Source: Chloroflexota bacterium (GTDB taxonomy: Bacteria; Chloroflexota; Anaerolineae; UBA4142). Taken from it: DNA of 5,224 bases. The notes under the pieces were generated by a model. The model was not told where the DNA came from. It worked only from the letters and a program-made list of their open reading frames with translations, and did no database searches. The position numbers were made by a program, and so were the translations under genes. Of this stretch, positions 1 through 5,224 are shown piece after piece (position 1 is the stretch's first letter; each line of letters begins with the position of its first letter). The DNA is taken from positions 1 to 5,224 of the forward strand of contig JAMCRS010000342.1 in NCBI GenBank assembly GCA_023380675.1. The letters run 5' to 3'.

Positions 1-1892
1 GACAAGAGGTAGGCCGGAAACGATACCACTCGAGCCGCCGAAGGATTGGACATCGCCGAGCTGGCGTCGTCCACCTCGCCCGCCCAATCCCCGGTCTCGA
101 TCCCCGCGCGGATCGGGAGCGCAAAGCTGGCTCCGTCGTTCCCAGTCAGCACCAGATCGCCTGCGGCAAACCCGGCCGGCAGGCTACCCGGATTATCGAG
201 GTAAGAAGTGATCACGACCCGGCTCGTTACAGTTGGCGCCAGCTCTAGCGGTCCCTGAAAGAGATCGAGAACGACCGAAGCAGTCGGCTGCGCGAATTCG
301 GCCGGCAGCGGTCCGCTCGGTTGAATAAAGTAACGAATATTCATCAAGTCGACCATCGCCGGCGACAGGTCGGCAAGATAAGCGTCGTTCCGCGCAAGCT
401 CGAGCGGCGAATAGTTCTGTGCCTCGTCGATATCGTAAATCAGCGGGTGGTTCGGCCGGAACGTTTCGTTGTAAATGTTCGTAAAGATCCGGTACGGCGC
501 AGCTCCGCTTGCAAGCGCCTCGACTGAAATAGGCGCCTGCATCAATTCCGCCGGCGTCGTGGTCGAATCGAGCGAAGCGAGAAACGGTCGAGAGAAGGAC
601 GCCAAATCGAGCGCAGTGCCGGTCCAGAGCAGGACGACCAATCCCGCAGAGGCCCACAAAGCGGCCGCCGGCGAAACACGCAATCGGCCCAACCGTTTGA
701 GTAATTCGTCGACACCCACGCCGGCGAGAATCGCCGCTCCGACCAGGAACAGGTAAAGAAAGCGAGCCGGCACGCGGAAACCGTTGACCACCGGCATGGC
801 GTCGAGGATCCCATAAAGAGGATTGAGGCTGCCTAAGGTCAGCGACAGCGAAACGATCGAAAACACAGCGAGAAACGTCGTCGAGACACTGCGTTTGAGG
901 AACGGGGCCGCCAACGCCAACATGAGAGGCACGAGACCGAAGTAGCCCCAATACTCTTGATTGAGCACCGTGGGGGGACCAGACCACGCAAACGGGGCGA
1001 TGAATTGAACGAGCGCGGCCGGAGTGAGAGAATAGCTGGTGCTGAAACCATCGCCGGAACTCGCGGGGCGGACCGAATTGGCGAGCAACTCCGCGGTCGG
1101 AATTAATTGGGCGGCGGCGACGAGCGCACCGGCGGCGATCGCGGCGCACGTCGTGAGCGCGGTCTTGGCGAGCCGCTTGAACGTGCGGTGCGCCAAGTCG
1201 CCAATGTTCGTCACTTGGTCGTCAAACCACACGAGGGGCGAGAACAGGCCAAACGCGCAAAAGGCGAGCACGTTCAGAAATTCCATGTGCGGAGAACCGC
1301 AGAGAAATTGAATGCCGATCGCGAGCGAGGAGAGAACAAACCAGAAACGCGAGTGCGAGTTTGGGGTGGACTCTGCCCGCCAGTAGCGTCCCTGGAGATA
1401 GAGCATCCACGGAAGCCACGCCGCCGCGCTCAAGAGCGCCAGGTGCTGCAAGTGCGCGAGAAAAAACCCGCTGAACGATAGCGCGATTCCGGCCAAAAAG
1501 CCGCCGGCGGCTCCGGCACCGTTCAGCCGGGCGAGAAGATAGATACCCACGGCGGCCCATGCCACGTGAACCAGAATCGTGTAAGAAAGCGCCTGCGGAA
1601 TTGGGAGCAAACGGTACAGCAGCAGGTTGGGGGGATAGAGCGCGGCTACCTGGCCTTCGGCAAAAAGCGGAAACCCTGCGTGCAGATGCGTCGTCCACAG
1701 CGGCAATTGCCCTTGTGCGAGCGCGCGTTCCAGCTCGAGACGAAACGGAAGAAAAACGCTGGAGATGTCACCGTTGTCGAATACCCTGGCGCCGAGTGTG
1801 ACCTGCCAAAAGTAAACGAACGGAAGCGCCGCCAGACAAAGCATCGCGAGCGCATCGGTCAGCGCTGGCCGACGTCGCAACATGCCGATCAT
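1..1892 (-). CDS. YfhO-like polytopic membrane protein (GT-C-like), 3' end outside window
   Basis: I translated the minus strand codon by codon from the ATG at 1892 and found no stop down to position 1, giving 630 residues with the C terminus missing. About 11 hydrophobic segments lie between residues 14 and 430, followed by a hydrophilic region of at least 200 residues. Hallmarks of YfhO-family/large GT-C-like membrane proteins are visible. After the first membrane segment comes an acidic loop (FDNGD, residues 38-42), then GQLPLW (61-66) and ALYPPNLL (84-91). QLIPTAELL follows at 262-270, EYWGYFGLVPL at 313-323, GFRVPARFLYL at 371-381, and an LMNIRYF stretch at 516-522 in the soluble part. 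Known YfhO proteins take part in glycosylation of cell-wall polymers in Firmicutes, but most relatives in other phyla are uncharacterised, so the substrate here is unknown. The start is chosen because its ATG overlaps the TGA of the preceding gene (ATGA), which implies translational coupling. A second in-frame ATG at 1883 is possible. The family call is from motif recognition; exact function is not supported. Confidence 0.82.
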   Translation of the reverse strand, partial: MIGMLRRRPALTDALAMLCLAALPFVYFWQVTLGARVFDNGDISSVFLPFRLELERALAQGQLPLWTTHLHAGFPLFAEGQVAALYPPNLLLYRLLPIPQALSYTILVHVAWAAVGIYLLARLNGAGAAGGFLAGIALSFSGFFLAHLQHLALLSAAAWLPWMLYLQGRYWRAESTPNSHSRFWFVLSSLAIGIQFLCGSPHMEFLNVLAFCAFGLFSPLVWFDDQVTNIGDLAHRTFKRLAKTALTTCAAIAAGALVAAAQLIPTAELLANSVRPASSGDGFSTSYSLTPAALVQFIAPFAWSGPPTVLNQEYWGYFGLVPLMLALAAPFLKRSVSTTFLAVFSIVSLSLTLGSLNPLYGILDAMPVVNGFRVPARFLYLFLVGAAILAGVGVDELLKRLGRLRVSPAAALWASAGLVVLLWTGTALDLASFSRPFLASLDSTTTPAELMQAPISVEALASGAAPYRIFTNIYNETFRPNHPLIYDIDEAQNYSPLELARNDAYLADLSPAMVDLMNIRYFIQPSGPLPAEFAQPTASVVLDLFQGPLELAPTVTSRVVITSYLDNPGSLPAGFAAGDLVLTGNDGASFALPIRAGIETGDWAGEVDDASSAMSNPSAARVVSFPAYLL

Positions 1893-2839
1893 AGCTCGAT
1901 TTCTCGTCCAATTCCGCGGGCCAAGGCCTGTCGGTACACCCATGCGCCTGCGGCGACGTCCTCGGCCGCGATACCGAGTGACTTGAAGAGCGTGATGTCG
2001 TCTCGGCCGGCGCGGCCGGTCACCTTGCCTGCAACAACCTCTCCAAGCTCGCAGACCCGGTCCCACGTGAAGCTGCCGCGCTCGACCGGGGAAATCAGAT
2101 CGGTTGCTTCGATCTTGGCCTGCTCGACGGAATCCACGCAAACGAACGCGCAGCGAGAAGGAATCTCGTCGTCAAGCTCGCGCGCCGTTAGACGATTCGA
2201 TCCGATGGCATTGACGTGGGCGCCGGGAGCAAGCCACTCCCTGCGGACGAGCGGCTCGTTTGCGCTGGTCGCCGTAACGACAATGTCCGCCTCGCGCACT
2301 GCCTGTTCGGCCGAGTCGACTCCCCGTACATCCACGTTCAAGCGGGCGCTCATCGTCCGGGCAAATGACTGGCGGTGCTCGGGGTCCCGGCTGAAGCATT
2401 GAATGTCACGGATCGCGCGCGTCGCGCAGATCGCTTCAAGCTGGCTTTCCGCCTGCCAGCCGGTCCCGACCAGGCCGACGCTCGAGGCATCGGCCCGTGC
2501 GAGGTAGCGCGTCGCGACGCCGCTGGCCGCTCCCGTACGCTGCTGTCCCAGCCGGTCCGCCTGCATTACGGCCAGCACGTCGCCCGTCGTCGCATCGAGG
2601 AGGTGAAACCAAAACCGGGTCTTTGCCGCGGATGTATAGTATTTGAATCCGGCGTAGCCGGCCGCAACGAGGCCGGCCGGCATCACGTTCAGCGTCATTT
2701 TCTCGGAGCGTACACGCTGCCGCGGCCGGTTGACCGCGCGTCCGTTTCCGAGGTCACGAAAGGCGTCCTCGACGACGCGCAGCGCGTCGGCCATCGAAAG
2801 CAGGTCGCCTACTTCTTGCTCAGTGAGGAATAGTGTCAT
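1889..2839 (-). CDS. ornithine cyclodeaminase/mu-crystallin family NAD(P)-dependent protein
   Basis: This is a complete 316-residue soluble protein, the usual length for the family. The N-terminal substrate half carries NRPRQR (37-42), GFKYYT (64-69, with the family lysine K66) and RTGAASG (101-107, with the family arginine R101). The Rossmann half begins near 120 with the nucleotide-binding GTGWQA (125-130) and continues with VVTATSANEPLV (187-198), HVNAIGSN (208-215) and DDITLFKSLGIAAED (280-294). Family members include ornithine cyclodeaminase, archaeal alanine dehydrogenase, ketimine reductase (mu-crystallin) and the SbnB-type enzyme of diaminopropionate synthesis. The aspartate of true ornithine cyclodeaminase, in a GGD motif, aligns by eye with N215 in GSN here, so ornithine cyclisation is doubtful and a reductase or dehydrogenase role is as likely. 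The ATG start has GGAG ten bases upstream. The gene lies 41 bases after the GT-C gene, and its stop overlaps the start of the YfhO-like gene. Family call is strong; substrate is unknown. Confidence 0.93.
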   Translation of the reverse strand: MTLFLTEQEVGDLLSMADALRVVEDAFRDLGNGRAVNRPRQRVRSEKMTLNVMPAGLVAAGYAGFKYYTSAAKTRFWFHLLDATTGDVLAVMQADRLGQQRTGAASGVATRYLARADASSVGLVGTGWQAESQLEAICATRAIRDIQCFSRDPEHRQSFARTMSARLNVDVRGVDSAEQAVREADIVVTATSANEPLVRREWLAPGAHVNAIGSNRLTARELDDEIPSRCAFVCVDSVEQAKIEATDLISPVERGSFTWDRVCELGEVVAGKVTGRAGRDDITLFKSLGIAAEDVAAGAWVYRQALARGIGREIEL

Positions 2840-2849
2840 ATCAAACTCG

Positions 2850-2853
2850 CTCC
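2850..2853 (-). promoter_or_regulatory. Shine-Dalgarno site of the cyclodeaminase-family gene
   Basis: GGAG on the minus strand lies 10 bases before the ATG at 2839, inside the 41-base gap after the GT-C stop. It supports that ATG as the start and independent ribosome loading within the same mRNA. No promoter or terminator is visible in this gap. Confidence 0.55.
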
Positions 2854-2880
2854 GTCCGCGCTCGGTCCGGCCGATTCATT

Positions 2881-4365
2881 CTATGGCGTCTGGATCAAAC
2901 GGATCGACAGATCAACCGACTGGAGCACGGACCGCTCAACCGGGTCGTAGCCTTCGAATTGGTAAGGAAGGTATTGAAGAGGGTGCGGCGTTCGCAGCAG
3001 CACAGTCCCCGCCGGCGGCTTTTTGGGCGCCTGGATAGGGTAAAGATATTGCGCATTTACGAGAACGTAGCGCGAGCTGACGCTCGGGTCGCTGCCAAAG
3101 ACCGGCGGGCCTTTGACCGTCAGCGCCCTTCCGACCGGCCCATAGGTCGATTCGACCGCCTGCTGGACTTGCGCCGGAAATTGTTGCACGATGGGCTGCC
3201 AAAAGTTAAGGGCAACTTGAACGGCAACAAGGATCATCGCGTACGGGGCCAGCTTGGGATTCAGGCGCAATCGACCGGATATGCAGACGACGGCCGCGGC
3301 GGCTGCAAGGCAGAAAAAGGGGACCAGCACACGAGCGAGCCGGCCGTAGACGACGAACTTCTCCAATCCTGTAGACCCCACCGCGAGGATGAGATAGAGA
3401 GCCGCGGCTGCTCCCATCCATGCCATGGCGCGCCGCGGAACCGAGTCACGGTGGGCAACCGTCATCCACACGAGCAGCACTGCCCCGGCCGCCCAGATCA
3501 ACACGAGTCCGTGTTCCGCGTCCCAGAGATATTGCCAGGGCAAACGCCACCCTTCGGAAAAGGTCCCTTGATTAACGGTGCCGGCAAACTGCGCCATCAA
3601 ATCGACAAAGGGGGTCGCGCCGGCCGCAACGCTGACGCCGGTCAGCACAACCGGCAATAGAACAACTCCGACCGCCGCTGCCGCTCCGCGGATGAGAACG
3701 TCCAGCAACTTTGGTCGTCCCCAAAGCACGTGCACGAGGCAGACCACCAACGCAAGGGACCAATAACCAAAGTAGGTGAAAAACGCCAGACCCGCAAGAA
3801 TCCCACAGGCGAGCGAGCGGACAACGCTCGTTCGCTCGTCTAGTCCAAGCCACAGCGCGGCAAGCGACAGTGCGAGCGAGATATCGTACGGCACCAGGTG
3901 CCTGGAATAGTAGAACATGCTCGCGGCCGCTGCCGTCAGGCCCGCCGCGAGCAACGCCTCGCCGGCCGCCGCGCCGGCGCGACGGGCAACGGCGTAAACG
4001 AGTGCGATGCAGGAGACGGACACCATAGCGATGACCAGCCCCGGAATCCAGATCGCGCTGCGGGCTGCGTGACCGAACAGGGTTTCGGCCGCATACTCGG
4101 CCGCGGCGGGTATCGTCCCGAGCAGCAAGAATCCGGGGTTTTCGGGGCTGGCGACGAGCAGGTCGAGCGCGCCGGCAGGGTCTCCGTGGGCGACGAGTGA
4201 TACGAAATCCAGCGAACGAAAATAGCGGCCTTCGTCCGGAAAGTAGAGCTGTCCCCCGCGTACAACCAGCAAGGCGCGTAGGGCAAAGGAGAGCACCAGA
4301 AGGGCGACGAGGACGCGACGTTCGGTCCACGTTCGGGTGGGGACGATTACGGCTCTGGTCGACAC
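2881..4365 (-). CDS. GT-C glycosyltransferase, PMT/ArnT-like integral membrane protein
   Basis: This is a 494-residue protein with roughly 11-12 hydrophobic segments (first at about 17-36, last at about 374-392) and a C-terminal hydrophilic tail of about 100 residues. Right after the first membrane segment the sequence reads QLYFPDEGRYFRS, placing D44-E45 in the first extracytoplasmic loop, where GT-C enzymes of the PMT/ArnT type carry their catalytic acidic residue. The stretch FYYSRHLVPYDISLALSLAALWLGL (151-175; key residues R155, P159, D161) also resembles this superfamily. Such enzymes transfer a sugar from a polyprenyl-phosphate donor to a protein, lipid or glycan on the outer face of the membrane. 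Donor and acceptor cannot be read from the sequence. The start is GTG at 4365: no ATG precedes the first membrane segment, and the upstream in-frame stop is at 4417-4419. No strong Shine-Dalgarno is visible, so the start is the least certain part. It is the first gene of the likely three-gene operon. Confidence 0.86.
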   Translation of the reverse strand: MSTRAVIVPTRTWTERRVLVALLVLSFALRALLVVRGGQLYFPDEGRYFRSLDFVSLVAHGDPAGALDLLVASPENPGFLLLGTIPAAAEYAAETLFGHAARSAIWIPGLVIAMVSVSCIALVYAVARRAGAAAGEALLAAGLTAAAASMFYYSRHLVPYDISLALSLAALWLGLDERTSVVRSLACGILAGLAFFTYFGYWSLALVVCLVHVLWGRPKLLDVLIRGAAAAVGVVLLPVVLTGVSVAAGATPFVDLMAQFAGTVNQGTFSEGWRLPWQYLWDAEHGLVLIWAAGAVLLVWMTVAHRDSVPRRAMAWMGAAAALYLILAVGSTGLEKFVVYGRLARVLVPFFCLAAAAAVVCISGRLRLNPKLAPYAMILVAVQVALNFWQPIVQQFPAQVQQAVESTYGPVGRALTVKGPPVFGSDPSVSSRYVLVNAQYLYPIQAPKKPPAGTVLLRTPHPLQYLPYQFEGYDPVERSVLQSVDLSIRLIQTP

Positions 4366-4413
4366 GAATCTGACTCTGACATAGCGATCATTGCAGGAAT
4401 AATGTGGCCGACG

Positions 4414-4442
4414 ATTCTACGCGCGGCGTGCGCTGGATGCGA
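4414..4442 (-). promoter_or_regulatory. candidate sigma-70-like promoter of the GT-C operon
   Basis: On the minus strand TAGAAT (4419-4414) differs from the consensus -10 box at one position. Seventeen bases upstream, TCGCAT (4442-4437) is only a poor -35 match and overlaps the palindrome, which would fit a promoter that depends on or is controlled by a bound factor. A transcript starting about 7 bases downstream would have an approximately 40-base leader before the GTG at 4365. Based on spacing and a single good hexamer only. Confidence 0.3.
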
Positions 4443-4450
4443 CGCATCCA
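4434..4450. promoter_or_regulatory. 17-base perfect palindrome, candidate operator
   Basis: TGGATGCGACGCATCCA is an exact inverted repeat of two 8-base arms around one central base. It sits in the spacer upstream of the GT-C gene, 69 bases before the GTG, and covers the place where a -35 element would lie for the TAGAAT box at 4419-4414. That placement suits a dimeric repressor or activator site. The short one-base loop makes an RNA hairpin function unlikely. The regulator is unknown. Confidence 0.4.
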
Positions 4451-4508
4451 ATCCCTTTCCGCGCTAAGCATTTAGACGAAATGATTTGCCGAGCGCCCAT
4501 TCGCGTGT

Positions 4509-4529
4509 GCGTCGGAAGACTGCCGACGC
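4509..4529 (-). terminator. GC-rich hairpin after ygfZ, possible weak terminator
   Basis: A perfect 7-base inverted repeat (GCGTCGG / CCGACGC) with a 7-base loop starts 21 bases past the ygfZ stop codon. Read on the minus strand it is not followed by a T-run, so it is not a classic intrinsic terminator. It could pause polymerase, protect the mRNA 3' end or assist Rho. The position just after a stop and ahead of a likely promoter supports a transcript boundary, but the stem is short. Confidence 0.35.
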
Positions 4530-4550
4530 GCGGCGGATCTGCCCTGCTCT

Positions 4551-5224
4551 TCAGATGACGGCAGCCTCGAGCAATGCATTCCCGTGGGCGATGCGCAAAC
4601 GTGTTCCGCTCTCCGCTTTTTCACGTCTTAGGTAACCCAGCGCGAGCGGCGCCTGGCGATCGAACGACCAAACCGGGCTCGTGATCCAGCCGACCTCTCC
4701 GTCGTAGAGAACGAGGTCGCCTCGGTCTGGCACCGTGTCGCCGTCGATCGAGAAACGGACCAAGAGCCGGTTGACGTGGCCGCGGTTCTTGATCCGGGCG
4801 ATGACTTCTTGACCAGTATAGCAGCCTTTGTTTTCCGCGATCAGCGCGTCCAGACGCGCTTCCGGCGCGAGCATCGTCGCGTCATAGTCATCGCCGTACC
4901 ACGGCTTGCCGGCCTCGACGCGGGCGACGTTGAGCGCCGCCTGCCCGACCGGCCGAGCACCTTTCTCGGCCAGCATCTTCCAGAGGATCTCGACGTGCCG
5001 CCGATCGACCACGAGGTCCAGTCCACCGTCTTCGATTCGCGCGGCGTCGACGACGAGCAGATCGCCGTCAAAGAATTTCGCGCTCACCACGCGGCTCCCC
5101 TGCGGCACGAAATACGTGCCCAGCGTCCGACCGAGAATTTCGATCGCCTCGGGTCCCTGGCGAGACACCAGCGCCGGGCCGTCGTCAGGAGCGAGAAACA
5201 CGCGCTCCCGGAATATGGCCCTCG
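4551..5224 (-). CDS. ygfZ: YgfZ-type folate-binding protein (GcvT superfamily), 5' end outside window
   Basis: The frame is open from the right edge to a TGA at 4553-4551, giving about 224 residues. Full-length members have roughly 300-330, so about the first third is missing. The diagnostic motif KGCYTGQEVIARIKNRG is encoded near 4830-4780; it matches the YgfZ signature (K-G-C-Y/F/W-x-G-Q-E-x3-R) with its conserved cysteine. Upstream lies RVEAGKPWYGDDYD, the usual run before the signature, and downstream a beta-rich C-terminal barrel domain ending in HGNALLEAAVI. YgfZ is a cytoplasmic tetrahydrofolate-binding protein needed for repair or assembly of some Fe-S enzymes such as MiaB. The cysteine signature separates it from GcvT, the aminomethyltransferase of glycine cleavage. 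A GTG at 5201 is internal to the open frame and is not the true start, because the coding frame continues to the window edge with family-like sequence. Probably not functionally linked to the envelope genes downstream. Confidence 0.93.
   Translation of the reverse strand, partial: RAIFRERVFLAPDDGPALVSRQGPEAIEILGRTLGTYFVPQGSRVVSAKFFDGDLLVVDAARIEDGGLDLVVDRRHVEILWKMLAEKGARPVGQAALNVARVEAGKPWYGDDYDATMLAPEARLDALIAENKGCYTGQEVIARIKNRGHVNRLLVRFSIDGDTVPDRGDLVLYDGEVGWITSPVWSFDRQAPLALGYLRREKAESGTRLRIAHGNALLEAAVI

Noticed and set aside
193..1149. 318-codon open frame on the minus strand
   Set aside because: Its product is extremely rich in Arg, Cys and Ser with no family features. It lies within the YfhO-like gene, whose continuous frame carries recognisable motifs such as GFRVPARF.
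1566..2402. 278-codon open frame on the plus strand
   Set aside because: Antisense to the YfhO-like and cyclodeaminase-family genes; low-complexity Arg/Ser/Thr composition and no domain. Long shadow frames are expected in GC-rich DNA.
2833..3660. 275-codon open frame on the plus strand
   Set aside because: Antisense to the GT-C gene, rich in Arg, Gly and Asp, no recognisable motif; a shadow frame.
3572..4330. 252-codon minus-strand frame inside the GT-C gene
   Set aside because: Arg/Pro/Cys-rich out-of-frame reading of the GT-C gene; the true frame has membrane segments and the PDE motif.
4551..5201. GTG at 5201 as the start of the ygfZ-like gene
   Set aside because: The frame stays open to the window edge and the resulting protein would lack about a third of the family's usual length; the gene is simply cut by the window.
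4551..5224. Identity as GcvT (aminomethyltransferase of glycine cleavage)
   Set aside because: The KGCYTGQE motif with cysteine is the YgfZ signature and is absent from GcvT; no gcvH or gcvP is in view.

Overview
The window is 5.2 kb of GC-rich (about 60% by eye), densely coding bacterial DNA. All four recognisable genes lie on the minus strand, so the reading order runs from high to low coordinates. I see no RNA gene, mobile element, CRISPR array or integration scar. The composition and mix of families would fit an uncultured soil or subsurface bacterium of a poorly sampled phylum, but nothing here fixes the phylum. The hexamer CGGCCG is clearly over-represented.

Layout in reading order. 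(1) 5224-4551: the C-terminal two thirds of a YgfZ-type folate-binding protein (GcvT superfamily, Fe-S cluster maintenance), cut by the window edge. (2) 4550-4366: a 185-base spacer with a GC-rich hairpin after ygfZ, a perfect 17-base palindrome and a plausible -10 box. A new transcription unit probably starts here. (3) 4365-2881: a 494-residue multi-membrane-spanning GT-C type glycosyltransferase (PMT/ArnT-like) starting with GTG, with an acidic PDE motif in its first outer loop. (4) 2839-1889: an ornithine cyclodeaminase/mu-crystallin family NAD(P)-dependent enzyme, 41 bases downstream. (5) 1892-1: a large YfhO-like membrane protein whose ATG overlaps the previous stop (ATGA). It runs off the left edge after 630 codons without a stop. 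Its reading frame is open from position 1892 to position 1.

Genes 3 to 5 look like one operon: two different polytopic GT-C-like envelope proteins with a soluble amino-acid-type dehydrogenase/cyclodeaminase between them, and tight translational coupling between the last two. The obvious hypothesis is a cell-envelope glycan or lipid modification pathway in which the soluble enzyme makes or removes a small amino- or imino-acid metabolite. This is inference from gene order only. The soluble enzyme appears to lack the aspartate typical of true ornithine cyclodeaminases, so its substrate is open. YgfZ is probably an unrelated upstream neighbour.
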